From Amoebophrya sp. A120 (lineage: Eukaryota; Sar; Dinophyceae; Syndiniales; Amoebophryaceae), in NCBI GenBank assembly GCA_905178155.1, contig CAJINV010000002.1, positions 696,422 through 760,421 on the forward strand: a DNA stretch of 64,000 nucleotides, given 5' to 3'. Below are positions 1 through 12,900 of the stretch, in pieces. Both the position numbers and the translations under genes were made by a program. How positions within the stretch are numbered: the stretch's first letter is position 1; each line of letters opens with the position of its first letter. The notes under the pieces were generated by a model. That model had not been told where the DNA came from. It searched no databases and worked only from the letters and a program-made list of their open reading frames with translations.

Positions 1-2846
1 ATCTTTTTACAACTGAGGAGGAGGAGGAATAAACTCTACAGTCAGCTTCTAACTACTAAGCTACTCTCTCTGTGTAAGCTAACCATAGGAAAGATTTTCG
101 CTGGGACTAGGTGCTGCCTGCCGATGGTTTGCAACGCTTCAACTTTCCAGGTAGTTGTAGCCGGTTGTCTCTTTCGGCTGGTATGCGACCCCCTCAGCAG
201 GTCTACTCACGAGTGTCCTTTGTCGTCTTCGCTGCTTTTTACAGTGGCTCTGTAGATCGGTCGACGTGTTGACTTAGTTGTGGTCTGCCGCTGGATCTTA
301 GTTTTGTGACGTTCTGACTACCCAAGGGTGGGCAGCCGAAGCCGCCGTGGCCAAGGGATGCCAGGTTGCCCCTGAGGGGACTTATTCGTCACCGCGGTAG
401 GAAGAAGTGAGCCACTGCGACGGTTAGTTGTGAGGACACCCGAGGTAGAGTTACCCGTCGTGTGCCGCCCGCTGCAGAGGATTTGTAGTCCCTCCGCAGT
501 CGTCATGAAGTAATGCAGAATGCTGATAGTGCGTCGCCCGCTCCGACGTAGTACAGAAAGCTCCCCCGTCGTCGATCCTCGGTTGACCCTCCCCCGTCGT
601 TGGCGGAAATCCTTCTGTCGCGCGTGTAGGCGCGTCCACGTCCGACGTCGTTAAGAGGGGCGTTCTTCTCGAGCACGCTGGCTGTGCTGATGCACAAAGA
701 AAGATAGCCTGGGTGGAATCAAAGGAAATAACCAGGGGAACGGAAAAAGATCGATGAGGACAAGCCCACGGGTTCCCCTCACTGACATGTCCTGCGCCCT
801 CGTCCCTAAGAAAAGCGCAGGCCCTTGTCGCGTCGCTCGATCACGGCACGAAGGTCACGACCACGGCGGGCGCGGAGGTGGAGCGTGTTATCTACTACTA
901 GTCATTATTTTTTCGTAGGCCCGGTTTCTACTTCTGTGTTGGTCTCGGTAAAAGGAAAACGCGTAAAGTAAAATATAGACTATCGACACGCGCCTGCGCT
1001 GTGATCGCGGGCGGCAGTATCCGTTCCCGTGCCTGCGGTGTGCCGGGGCCATTGAAGGGGGTCAATGCACTATGCAATTTGTCAAGCAGTATATCTACCT
1101 GACCTTCTTTTTCAACATCATGCGCACTGTATATTTGTCTATCCGTATCCGCCCTTACACTGCGTAGCGCAGTGGGCACCTCCGCTCTCACATGACATCA
1201 TGCCTACTCCGGTCGCGGCGGGCAAGCATGCTTATTCGGTGCCTTGTGCACGAGTCCCCCCCTCCGGTCCCCATCCGCGACGGCCCTCATGGCTCACCGC
1301 GGCTAGTCTGCTGTTTGGGTTCTATGCCTCTTTTCCACGATATCCCGCGGGGGGGGAGGGGGTGCGGGTCCAAGGTTGGCGGGCACGCCTCGCGTATCAC
1401 CGAGCTTGTGTCTCCAGCCGCTAGTCTTACTGCTACTTTTTATTTACTACTCTATCCGGAGCCTTCTATCTAACTCCACGACGGGGCTATTCGGTGGCCC
1501 GTGCTGCAGCGGCGCTGTCAGTGAGGGGGGCGACGCCATCATTTTCTTTCTTGTATTTTTGTAGTAAGAGTGAACTGCTACAGAAAGTTTTTGTGTTGTT
1601 AGCACTACTGTAAAAGGGGCACAGAGGACCCGCCACGTACGGGTGTTTATTTAATTTCATTTCGAAACTCCACTGCAGGGAGTCGGGGGAGGTACCGACG
1701 TGGCGTCAGTGGTAGGTAAACAATTGATGAGAAAAACAAGAGATGGTCCTACTCTACGGCATAGCTCCCCCTGTTCTACATTGATGGATCTCAGGCAACA
1801 AGACAAACGTCTTGAGCCAAATTTATCTTTTTACAACTGCTGCCCATGAAGATGACAACTTGAACTTTCATCACTACCCTCTTTCGTGAGTGAAAACAAA
1901 TTCCTCGACTTTGTTCTACTTCTTTCAACGGACCCACTCAGGAGGACCCCCTCGCTTGACGACCCCGAAAAATTCCCCTCTGAAAGAATCCCACGTGAAA
2001 ACAAGAGCATCGAGTTTATTGCGGTGGTATTAACGCGAAGGCGAAGAAGGTAAATGATATAGAATTTGTTTCATATTGCTACCCAAGGACACGGAGCCTA
2101 CGACACAATATCGCTCCAGATCCGGCACTAGCCCTTGAGTCAGCAGATCGTGCTTTGTAGCCGCTCAGGTCCAGTACCAACATTCGCATTACGATTGCCC
2201 TTCGCTTCGCGGTAAGTGGGAGGGCAGGCACGGAAAAATCATCCGCTCTGGTGTAAGTACTTTTTCGCCTTTGTCTTCCTGCTTTTTCTGTACATTGTTC
2301 TTCGGCAAAGTCCAATAAACCAACAAACTGTTCTTGCAGCAAATCTGAGCTGCCGGTGAAGTCACCAGGACGGCGCTCGTCAAGAACGGAGCCATACCGG
2401 TGCTGGCTGTGTGCTATCATACATAAAACCATAAAAACTTTCCTGAAAATCAAAGTCAATTAAAGTCAAAGCCACAAGCTAAAATTCCTACTCAACTGAA
2501 ACTAGCACGACGAATAAATACAGTTTTGGTCCTCGTCGCGGTATTAATCAAATTCGCAGTGAATAGAACTAGTCAATGAGTCATAAAGCCACAATTCGAA
2601 ATTTTTTTTTACATTTTCTAACGATGAAAAAGTCAATTAAAGTCAAAGCCACGAAAAATGCCACACTTGCTCCTTCGTCTTGCCATTGTAAGTTTATCTT
2701 CCAAATGAGTCAACATCTACTTAATCTGCCTATCAAGCGGTACGAAATTATTTTAAGTCAAAGTAAGTGAGAAAATCTGGATGAAAATAAAGTAGTTGCA
2801 GAAGACATGCAACTCTTCTGCTCTGATGCACCACCCGAGATCAGCA
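1..2846. other. Region without a supported gene
   Basis: No exon chain could be built here. A minus-strand reading frame at 2079-2459 (126 codons) has protein-like composition over its last two thirds, but has no recognised domain and no splice evidence. A 23-bp direct repeat containing AGTCAATTAAAGTCAAAG lies at 2453-2475 and 2630-2652. The part up to about 1700 has only short overlapping frames and GC-rich patches. Confidence 0.5.
2453..2652. repeat. 23-bp direct repeat pair
   Basis: Identical 23-bp copies at 2453-2475 and 2630-2652, 177 bp apart, lie just 3' of the first gene. The flanks differ, so this is a short repeat rather than an introner boundary. Confidence 0.6.
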
Positions 2847-5571
2847 TCAGTACCGATCCACATTTCGGAACAGGCGGAAGTCGGGCTCCACCACGTGGTG
2901 GTTCGAAGGCGGCATAATCACATCCTTCACAATCGCACCCGTTCCGATCATCCCGCTCTGTCGCTTGTCACTCACCCGATTCACATCGGGTTTGTTGGAT
3001 TTCGGCAGCGCCTGACGGTAGTCGAGGACAGACCGGTCGTTTCGCATCGGCTTCTCGCCGCCGATGGTTTCGATGGTACCTGGGGGGGGGGTGATTTTCC
3101 GAGAAATTCATGTACTACCGCACGAAAAAATAACAAATGCTGGAAGGACGAGAGTATGCATGACAGTAAACTCGACCTCGAAGTCAGACCACAAAGGAAA
3201 TACTCAGATTCGGCCCCCTCTTAAAATAGCGCGGCTTTGTGTTCAGGATTCCCTTTCCCGTTTTTGGGTCCTCCTCTACCATGCAGTACTGCCACCGTGG
3301 CATGCCACTCCCGACTACCCCTGGTACCATACGCATGCCGAACATCCAGCTCGGAGCTTCTGGCGCGAGGGAAGTGGACTGAACGTCACCGTATCTGGTA
3401 GAAGTTTTGTTTCATTCATCACGTATGTGTCCCTCTCATCTGATGCGACATGATCCGCATAACAAATCACAATCGTCAATGTCGCCACGCAAGTTATGCA
3501 ATACATCAATCACAACTCTATGTACACTATACCCTATCATTCCGTTCCCATACCCAATGTGGTCCTTTGATTTCTTAATCAGTTGCGCCTGCTCCTCGGT
3601 TTCTAGGTTTGGTCTGCTGACACCAATCGTCTTTCTCGTCACGTCGTGATACCTTTTTATTTTTGATGATTCTGTTTTCTCATGCGTTTTCTTCTTGCAT
3701 CACAGATCATGCGTGTCATGCAGTAGTCGCTCCATCACCCTGTTGCAAACCAAATAAAAAAGGTCTTATTGTACCAGCTGTGTTTCCTGTAGTCGTACAC
3801 TTCGTCGGTTGCAGACCGGTTTTTCCTATCCTGTGCAAAAATATCGTACCTGTAGTAATCGCAGTCATGCATTACAAAGTTCTTTGTCAAGTTGAATCCG
3901 CATTACAAATTTCATTTCTCATGCTGGGAAAATTTGTCAAAGGATTTATACTACTTAGTACGATCCTTTTGCAGTTGATATTTCCTGCCACTCGCCACTG
4001 CCGGAGCATCGTAGGTATAAACCGTGTCGTATCCACCTGTGCAAAAGTATCGCACTCGTACTAATTGCAGTTATGCATTACAAATTAATATATTTATATA
4101 TGGAAGAAAACGGGGCCGGAGAGGTTCCGGTAGAGGGTGGGGAGAGGTTCCATAGAGGTAAAATAGAGGTTGGGAGAGGTAAAGTAGAGGGTCGGGGAAA
4201 AATAGAGGGTCGGGGAGAGGTAAAGCGAGAGGTAAAGGAGATGGTAGGGAGAGGGTGGGTAGTATGTCGGCCCTTATAGCGGCGCTATACGCCCGAAGAG
4301 GGTAGGTAGAGGGTGGACAGAGGTCAAATAGAGGGTAGGGGGAGAGGGTCGGGAGGGTCCGAGAGGGTGCGTAGTATAGGGCGACCCTCTATGTGACCCT
4401 CTACCGCGACCCTCTCCGGGAACCTCTATTTTACCTCTCCGCGGACCCTCTCGGGACCTCTCCGACCCTCTCCCGGACCCTCTCCGGGACCCTCTCCGAA
4501 CCTCTCCCGGACCCTCTCCCGGACCCTCTCCCGGACCCTCTCCCGGACCCTCTCCCGGACCCTCTCGCGGACCCTCTCGCGGACCACCTCCAGGAGCACA
4601 GCCTGCCCACTTGTCTGCGCGCGGCGCCCCCTAAAGAAGCTCGCTAGGGCGCAGCGACCGGCCGGCATTGTTTTATTTCGCTTTCAGATCAGAGCGGGCG
4701 TTCAAAGTGCGTGCGCCGCTCTGCGTCCCCCAGAGGGGGCGCGGCGCCACGCCTTAACCTGGTCGGCCACCTAGGGTGGCCGCAACTTCTTTCCCACAGC
4801 GACCGCGCGCGCTGGCAGCAGGTGCGTCGCCCTTGTGGCGTCTTGAACGTTGGCGCCCGGAAATAGTTTCCTGTGCGCATTTTCCCACGGCGCGCAGCTA
4901 CTAAGGCCGGGCATGGTGCCGATCATAGCCGAAACATGGGCCGGGTTCTTTTTATTTGGTTGTGTAGCGGCGCGCGGTCATTGCTGGCGCCACCTTCCCC
5001 ACCGGAACACCTCCACCGAACAGCCCCCTCCCCGGCGGCCTCCGCCGGGGGGTGGCTGGTCTCTTTCTTAAGGCAAATCCGCATGACAAATTTTATTTCT
5101 CATGCTGGGGACATTTGTATTGCAATTTATACTAGTACGATACTTTTGCGATGCATATGTCGACGGTGAACGGCTCGATATTGCCCTCGGATTTTGTTGA
5201 GCGTAAGGTACCGATCGCGGGGTTGATTGAGTATCACCTGCTCAGGAGGTGTTACAATCTCAACTGTTGCAATAGAGTCTGGAATTTGTGTTGCAAGAAG
5301 TGCACTATCTAGCCAACTCTCAAAGGATTGCGCATGACAAGTTTCGGAGTTCCAATCCGCACCAGAATCTGGCGAAATTTGTATTGCAGAAGGTGGAATG
5401 CTCTGCGATTCTGTCATGCTCATCATGCAACACAAATTTCAGATTCGATTGGAACGTTTGAGATTGTAACCTTTGAGCAGGTCATATTGACGGATTTTTG
5501 TTTCTGACCGCCAGATTCCAATGGTGCATCTCATTCGCCAGTCGTTTCTGATAAGTACGGGTCATTTTCAT
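2847..5571 (-). CDS. Unrecognised 255-residue protein, 7 exons
   Basis: Exons run from 5571 down: 5491-5571, 5158-5230, 3981-4024, 3775-3826, 3554-3652, 3204-3394, 2847-3079, together 768 nt (256 codons). The first three junctions are introners with perfect TSDs (ATTGA, TGTCG, TTTCC). The last three are GT-AG introns (3653-3774, 3395-3553, 3080-3203). An in-frame stop lies just upstream of the chosen ATG at 5571. The protein is soluble, basic and proline/glycine-containing. One stretch, APSWMFGMR near residue 140, faintly recalls the STPGR/SHIPPO repeats of microtubule proteins, but this is too weak for a call. Splice phase agrees at every join, so the model is well supported although the function is unknown. 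The 1.1-kb second introner carries a foreign insert. Confidence 0.72.
3827..3980. mobile_element. Introner, family B
   Basis: Starts TATCCTGTGC and ends GCAGTTGATA. TSD TTTCC at 3822-3826 and 3981-3985. Splits codons between exons 3 and 4 of the 255-residue gene. Confidence 0.88.
4030..5157. mobile_element. Family B introner interrupted by a 977-bp insert
   Basis: The left half (4030-4085) and right half (5063-5157) together make a normal family B element with TSD TGTCG at 4025-4029 and 5158-5162. In normal copies CATTACAAAT runs directly into CTTTCTTAAGGC. Here the two are separated by 4086-5062. Excision of the whole unit still gives an in-frame join. Confidence 0.82.
4102..4590. repeat. 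GA-rich repeats facing their reverse complement
   Basis: A purine-rich array of short units such as GGGAGAGG and GAGAGGGT (about 4102-4375) is followed by the complementary pyrimidine array of CCGGACCCTCTC units (about 4385-4590). Together they form a long imperfect palindrome inside the introner insert. Its right arm is a near-perfect tandem repeat of 12 bp. Confidence 0.85.
5231..5485. mobile_element. Introner, family G variant
   Basis: Ends contain ACCTGCTC and GAGCAGGT with adjoining TTACAATCTCAA complements. TSD ATTGA at 5226-5230 and 5486-5490. Separates exons 1 and 2 of the 255-residue gene. Confidence 0.85.
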
Positions 5572-6849
5572 CGCTTGTCATGCAGAAGCCCTGCATAAGA
5601 GCTGGGACATGCAACACACGAAACGCATAACATTTCATCCAAAAGTAAAACAAAATACGTCTGCATTTGTCCGTAGTTGTTGCTTCCCACTGACCGCTGT
5701 TTTCCAGTATGAGTCGTGTGTTGGTCGTCCGAAGCTCCCGGGTGTGTCAAGGTCAAAAAAGATTTTGAACAACTACTCTGTGCATGACAATGGTAGCGTC
5801 TCATGCAAGAAAAAGCATGACGAGTGTCGTGTGGTTCATGATTTCAATTTTGATATCCTGGCAAATGTGGGTTTCCGCTCGTCGCTCGATTTTTCCTTGT
5901 TCGGGTACCTGTTGTTGAATGAGGGTGAGAATAGGATGTCATGCGCTTTTAGCAACACAAAAAAAATGTGACGACGAATGGGAATGCATTTTCGGCTTTA
6001 CAAAGATTTACAAGCCGATACACAAACCGTTGAGATGAACCACCTAAATACCTAATCCCAGCTCTTCCACCGTTTCTCTGCCTACCGCGACGAACCCCGG
6101 GGCCGGGTGCTTGCTGGTATCTACGCGATACTCCACCATGGTGATAGGAGTAGTTTTTTTTTGCCTGTGCCTTGTGTTGTGCAGTGGGCGTGGGTGTGTA
6201 TTTTTAGATACTGATGGTAGTATACAACATGACAAAAAAAAACAGCAAGCGACCTCACAAGAGCGATACCACGACAACTAGCAGTTTAAGGCAAACCAAG
6301 AGGAATGGCATCTTTGATAGTAAATACAGTACAGACCGTGGCCGTGGCGTTTACGAAAGTGCAGTAAAATAGTTGTCAATTTTATGGTACAGAGTAAAAA
6401 AAGTATGTTGTTGCGTCGATATGTATTTTATACACGAGAAAAACAAAATGCGATACAGGTTGTGAAATTCGAAACGATGCACGACGACTTCAAAAAAAGT
6501 TGTTTTCAACTCCCACGAGAACTCTTCAAGTATCTCTTCCAAAAGTCCTATGGTCGTTCAATTATGGTCGAGCGAGATTGTAATTGATCCGTCCCATAGG
6601 TACCCATTTCAGAAAAAGCATAAGGACGACCCGATATAATGATTTCAATCACACCAACTCAACATGAAGATGGTTTGCATGAAAACCCCAATGCAACGTT
6701 GTCTCACGAAGATCACCTTCTGTGACAAAGGTATAGCCTGCAGAAGTGCTGTCATGACGTAGTGCCTCACTTTCGCTTCTTTCTACGACGCGCTCCGTCT
6801 CAGTCATGCTCCCTCTCGTCTTTGGAAGTGCTATGTATAGCGGGCAAAG

Positions 6850-8960
6850 AGACGGGCGTCGCGCTCCCATCCGGATGCAAACAGTGGCCATTTTCTTCTT
6901 AGCATTCCCACTCGCCCTGCCTGCACGCCAGAATCTGCCAGCACAACTTCTAACACTATCAACTGCAGCTCTGACGAAATTCCTATCGGGCCGCGCCCAC
7001 CGAAATGAAATAGCCCTCCGGGGGCCACGAAAAACCGGCGCGCCCAAGGAGACACAACGTGGAGGCGGGCAAATCGTTGCAACACATGCGCAACGGGCTG
7101 GCGCAGAGAGAAATAGACCAGCCCGGCGCCCCCATGCATGCGCGGGCCTTTGTTTTAGTGTTGGCCCACGCCAGCCTTGCCGTGGGAGCCGCCAGCGAGC
7201 CTCCCTGGAACGCGGCGCGGCCTGGGATTACGTAGCCGAAAGCCAGCGCGGCGGGCGAGCGTGCGCGCGAGCCTGCCCGCCGGCACGCAGGCTGGCCGAG
7301 GCCCGGCGGGGGGGCGCGGGGGCGGCGGGGTGTTCTCCACGAGCGAGGCGGCGGGGGGCGGCACGCATCCGATGGGACGGCAACAGGCCCGGCCCGCTGG
7401 CTTTCGCCCGCCTGTCGTTCCATTCCAGCACTAACCGCCGGCCAACCGCCCCAAGGCGCGGGCCCCGGCGCCACTGTTCCTGCGCGTTTCCATCCTTTCC
7501 GGGATCCTCGCGGAGACTTTACGCCAAGGGCCGGGCTGGCTCACCACGCCCGCGGCCCGCGCCGGGTGCCCTCCTGGCCTTCGCCAACGAGACAAACACC
7601 ACTCAGCCGCGCAAATGAGCCCGCCCCCTGGCACTAGTGGCAGGAGCGATACACACTAAGTGAGGCCAGGTAGCCGAGCGCGGAAGAACCGCCACGCAGT
7701 CCTGGATGCCCCGCGGCCGGGCGGGGCCACGACATTGCGATCCGCCCAGCCAACCTCCAACAGCACCGCGCGAAACAGCTCGCGGGCAGTCACTGGCTAC
7801 GTCAAGATAGATTGACGATGTTGTTTGAGTTTGCTTGGTGCTACTCTTCGGTGCGGTGCCCACTCGTCTTCCTGCTTCGCTCAACACTCACACAACATAA
7901 TTACATCTTGCTCCCCCCCTTGCGTTCACACTCACAGGACAGGTTTGCTTACAAAAGAGTATGAGAAAATACGCACGACACGCCACACGGAGACTCTCAA
8001 ACGGAAATGCAGCGGTCTACTCAGCTCTTTCTAGCCACAGAAAAGGCCCCTCAACCCGAGCTGATCTCACTCCGAATCTAAAACACCCAGAACAACAACG
8101 CTCCTGCAAAGAAAAAGAAACCATCGCCGAGCCAACACACAACCAAGCCCAGGCGGATCCTGCTCTGCCATTTGTTGCTCCGTGATGGCTTCTCCTGCTT
8201 CGCGCCACCAAATTGAACGAGAACTCTTGCCGGTCAACAACGCTACAGAGGCGACAATCAGGCGGCACCATGGCCAGCATCTGTCCGCGTTTCCTGTGTT
8301 TACTCCACGAGGGCGCGGGCTGCGGCAAAATGATTAACCACACCTCGCGCGGCCATCGGGCGACGTGCGCGCCGAAAGCTCCCAGGCGCAGCCATGGCAA
8401 TGGGCGGCCGGGCTGTTCGTTGCGTATCGCAAAATAAGCGTCGCGCGGTTCCGGTGATATACCGGGCGCAATATATACAGAAACACGGGGGGCCGGCGAT
8501 GCCGGGGAAAGCAACCCCCCAACGAGGGTGGATGGGGGGTCGCACGGTGTCCATCCCCCCGCGCGCCGCTCTGCCGCAGGTGGGGCGGGGGGGGCAGACG
8601 AAAGGCGAGGCGCCACCGCGCGGGCGCCTCCTCCATAGAAGAAGGCCGGCGGCCCGCGGCCTTGGTGGCTGTTTGGCGCCGAGCGTGGGACCTTCGCGCA
8701 GCTTCTGCTCCAGGGGCGAAGCGGCGCAGCGCGCTACGCCCCTCCCCCTCTTTTCCTTCCCCTCTTCGTATTCTGTCCCCGTCTCTCCTCCTCCTCTCTC
8801 ATCGCCTTGCACCTCCACCGCCGGACCCCCTCCGCCCGGGCGAATACAGCCCGGCGACCCATGCAATGCGCCCTCCCCCTCGCTGCTTCTTCAATGGAAG
8901 CGTCGCCGCGGGGGCGCTAGCGTGCGGGGCCCAAGGCGCCGGCGCCTTTCTCTACAGTCG
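6850..8960. other. GC-rich islands of unknown origin
   Basis: Composition is strongly GC-rich (runs such as GGCGGGGGGCGGCACGC near 7350) compared with the AT-richer surroundings at 5600-6600 and 9150-9900. No domain, no introner and no splice pattern was recognised. Overlapping open frames on both strands reflect the scarcity of stop codons at high GC. Confidence 0.55.
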
Positions 8961-9567
8961 TCATCATCTACTTGCTCTACCTTCCTCAACTACACACCAA
9001 GACGCCAGAACGACAGGGACGCGTATCATTGCTCTCTCGTTCTTTTCTCTTCTAGTCGACTCAACACAAGACCACCTTCACCTCTCGCTCTCGTCATCCT
9101 CGTAGTCAGCGTTTTTGCTCCAACTGTGGCGTCTGCCTGAACAACGACAAGGGTCTGAGTACTTAAGTTGTTGATTAGTTCTGCACCAGAAATTTTCAAT
9201 CTTTGTTCTTTGCAATTGCAAGTGGTTCATTAATTTCAACATTTAACAGAAGTAGAAGATCTGTATTCTTTTCGTATCATACAAGGCTCGGCTGCAGCGA
9301 GGTTTGGGCCTGCCAAGCGCGTTTAGGTCGTGACTGAGAAGTAGTACAAGGGTAAAGAGTTGCTCATTGTCTAAAAAAATTTGGTTCATCGGAGGGTATG
9401 TTGCGATAACATACGACTGACATAAAATTTTCAAATGGAAACTCTCATACTTTTAAACTACCGGTAACAATACAATATTTGAAATAATCAAGTGGAGAAA
9501 CGATAGTAGTTCACGAAATGACGATTAAGACAGTGCGTGCTGGTACTGCTGGTACCTGCTTTTATTG

Positions 9568-9693
9568 TGTAAATATTGACAAACGGAAGCTCTCAACAGT
9601 GATCTTATCTGGAAAGATTCGTGTAATATTGACAAACGGAAGCTCTCAAGAGCGAAGAGAAAAGTGTAATATTGACAAACGGAAGCTTTCAAG
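9568..9693. repeat. Three dispersed copies of a 25-bp unit
   Basis: The unit containing ATTGACAAACGGAAGC followed by TCTCAA occurs at about 9568, 9622 and 9665, each followed by different sequence. A second small repeat (GAAAAAAAGTAAATTCCC, twice) lies at 9828-9870. Both are in the region downstream of the giant EF-hand gene's stop codon. Confidence 0.8.
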
Positions 9694-9944
9694 AGGGATG
9701 TAATTTTGGAAAGATTGGTTAATTCTGGCATAATATCGGCGATACAGCCTACAACAGCCGTACATAGCGTTCAAATTTTTCTTGGAAAAAGTGGAAGTTG
9801 TGGCAATACTTCTTCTTTTTGCCATCTTGTTGAAAAAAAGTAAATTCCCCGTTTTGAAAAAAAGTAAATTCCCTTCCTAAACTCAGTCACTGAAACTCCA
9901 CCGCTCAATAATTATCATACCCAGCGCCGGCCCCGACGTCTTGT

Positions 9945-12900
9945 TCACTGGTGTTGTAAGTAACTTTCATTCGTTTTGCCCGTGGTCGCCATCGTGGTGA
10001 TCTCGTTTATTCCAGCAGCATGAGCATCGGCATGGTGCGCAAAATCGGTTTCTTGGTAGCACCAGACGCCGTACTGATTATCCCGCTGGTTGGTGTTCAT
10101 GAGATTCGGATCAGTATATTCAAGCTTGTCTTCTTCAAATTGCAGCCACATTTTGCTCCTCTTCCCGGTCATCTTCAATACCGGCCCGCCGGGTCCCCGC
10201 CCCGTCCGTGATGCGGAAGATCTAGATCTTGCATACTGCATGTAGTTCTTGTTTTGCGCAGGAGATGTTGCTTCATCGCCGCGGTCTCGAACAACGGAGG
10301 AATGATTTCTCCTTCTGCTCTCATGCCGGCGCAGCTGCCGAGGGTCTTCGTCTTCTCCTTTAGATCTAGTTCGAGTTTTCCCACAGAGGAAATTATCAAG
10401 TGTAAAAATGTCTGGGTCTGGAAGATTGCCAGGTTTGTCATGCACATTTTGCATGACTCCTGATGCCTGTGATGCATGCCCTAGCATCACAGATCTTGTG
10501 AGGGCTTCCTGATGCCTATACCGCATGACAAATGCTCTTTCCGTGTAGCAAAACTTGGACTCTCTTTGCTGCTCATGCAATACAGATTTTTTCAGAATGC
10601 AAAATCAGAATGACAAGTTGGATTCTTCCAGACCCAGACATTTTTACATTTGATAGAAATTCAGACTCGTTTCCATGATGTTCCCGCAGGTGAGCCGCGT
10701 GCTGTTCGTCCTCGTAGTTCCTTTGTCATGCAGCTTGTAGTCATTTCTGCTCCTCCCGCGGCTCTCGTCTGCAAGAAACTTATCATCAGAAGCTCTCCCT
10801 CCACCAAGTCCGACGTCCGCGTACCTCCCCGGGTGGTTCTTATGCATTGCAAAAGTATTGATTCTATCGTAGACTACTACAGATCGCATTACAAATTTTC
10901 TCACAAAAAAAGTGGAGTTTGTCATGCTGGAAAAGGTAATGACTGATATCTGTCATGCATGATTGCGAATGCGATTACTACGTAGACGTACGAGCACGAT
11001 AGTACTTTTCTTGCAATGCATAGTTCTTCATCTGCAGCAACTCCTGCAGTCTCGTCTGTTCCCTTTTCTGGAGACAGAAGTACGCGAGGAGAAACAAGAT
11101 CGTGCAGTAGATCACCATCGTGAGCAGCTCTTCCGTGCCGTACTTTTCGTAAAGGGAGATGTGCTCATGCTCATCGTGTCCTTCTCCATCTTTGTGGGAG
11201 GTGGAAGAGTCATGTTGTAAAGGTTGGATGTATGTTTTCTCGTAATGGTAATCATGATCTTCAACATGTTGGTGATCATCGTGCAACCTGAGCTGTGCGC
11301 CGTCTGTTCCTTCAACAACGTCTTCTTCCTTTGGAGAGATGGTCATGGTCGCTTCGTCGGTCAAAACGTGTTCTTGTGCTTATTACAATGAAAAATGCCC
11401 ACACCCCCGAACTTGGGGGCATTTGCATTGCAAACCTTTGCAAATGAAACATTCGCCCTCTTGCATTTATCAGCATCACAGATTTCCAATCGTGAATAGA
11501 ATAAATTTGTACTGCGCAAGATCCAAGCAAGAGCGGCGCTTGTCATGCAAGCGATGCGTTATACCCCTAGACTGTGCTGCATCAGAAAGATTCATAGTCC
11601 TTTCATGCATGGCAAAAAGTTTTCATTTGGAAACTTTGCATCACAAGTTATTGCAACTTTGGGGGTGGGGGTATTTTTCATTGTAATAGTGCTTGGCCGT
11701 ATTTCTTGAGATTTTTGTTTTGCAGTTCCTGCTTTTTCGTCTGCTCCTCCAGCATCTTCTTGGTGCTGCCCCGGAGGTTCATGTGCGTCGTGGTCGTCTG
11801 GTGGTTTGCCATGGGAGGTTTACTAGTTGTGGAGGAGTGTAACACCACCGCTGCAGCTGTTGTTGCTTCTGGCGCAGCATCTTCGTGATCTGCTGGTGAT
11901 TTTAAAGTACCATCGTCAACATCGAGCGGGACCACAGTTTCAACACTGGCTGTAGCGGCTTTTGCTTTCAGCTTCGACGTGCCGCGGAGGTTGTACTTCT
12001 TTGTCGTGCCCTGCTGGTAGTTTTGCTCTACTGCTGCACCTGTTGCTTCAGCCTCAGCTCCAAACACCGCCGGCTCCGTCTCCTTTTCGAACAACGCCTG
12101 TGTCACCGTGTCGTACTCAAACTTCGTCCACGTTCTTCTCTCCGCACTCCCGGCCCACCACGTTTCGATCAAGTGTGTACTATCGGCAGACGGGCTTCTT
12201 TGGAAGGGGGCGATCGTCCAGTCCTTGAACCATATCCACAGAAAAACAACCATCCCCATCCATTTTTTACATGACAAACACAGGATGGGCTTGATACGTG
12301 TTTTGCATGACAAATTGGATGTGGATGGCTGTTTTTTCATGGGTAAACCAGATCAGATTCGTCGCTCCGTCTTTGTACCACTCCACCAAAGGCTTGCTTT
12401 CTTGGTCCTTGATGTTGGCGTGGTGTTCATCTCCTTCTTCTTTTCCGCTGTTCCTGCTGTAGTCTTTGCCTTTCTGGTAGTCGACGCCCTTCCGTCCCTT
12501 CCCCCGACCGGCGCCTTGTGAGTGGCGACGAGAGGAAGAAGTTGTCGTCCTGCTTATTTCGTCGTCCGCCGAAGAAGCACGAGTCGCCGTACTACTACTA
12601 GTGTCTTGTTTCGCAGGCTCTATTTGTGGTTCCTGATTGTGATGTTCAACATTTTTCTGTTGCTGTTCCTGCTGCGGTACTGCTACTGAATTACCGTGTT
12701 CTGCGACGCCGTCCTGTAGAAACGACAGAGATTCGACCAACACGTCCAGGTCGCTGTCTTCCAATTCCGGATCGGCTACCTCCTTTCTACTAACCACCGG
12801 CGCAATGAGAAATCCGTTCTCGTCTGGAGCTGCACCATCCTGACTCGTTTCATCAGTCCCTGTCCCGGCCGTGTTTGTGACATGTTGACCATCTTCAAAG

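Larger units (their letters stand above)
5572..9944. other. Region without a supported gene, with GC-rich islands
   Basis: Two GC-rich stretches (about 6850-7800 and 8250-8960) carry long open frames on both strands, as expected from base composition alone. Two minus-strand frames look slightly protein-like, a 31-codon one ending at 6044 that starts at 6139 and a 52-codon one at 6649-6807, but neither can be tied to a gene. Scattered GCATGAC motifs at 5570-5830 resemble introner interiors without recognisable ends. Confidence 0.5.

Noticed and set aside
1808-1830. CTTGAGCCAAA, matching part of the reverse complement of the dinoflagellate spliced leader
   Set aside because: Only 11 bases match before divergence, in a region without a gene. 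The match is short enough to be expected by chance at a few per cent in a window this size.
6806-9140. Long plus-strand frames (for example 6806-7618 and 8394-9140)
   Set aside because: They lie in GC-rich islands where stop codons are rare. Comparable frames exist on the other strand, with no domain or splice support.
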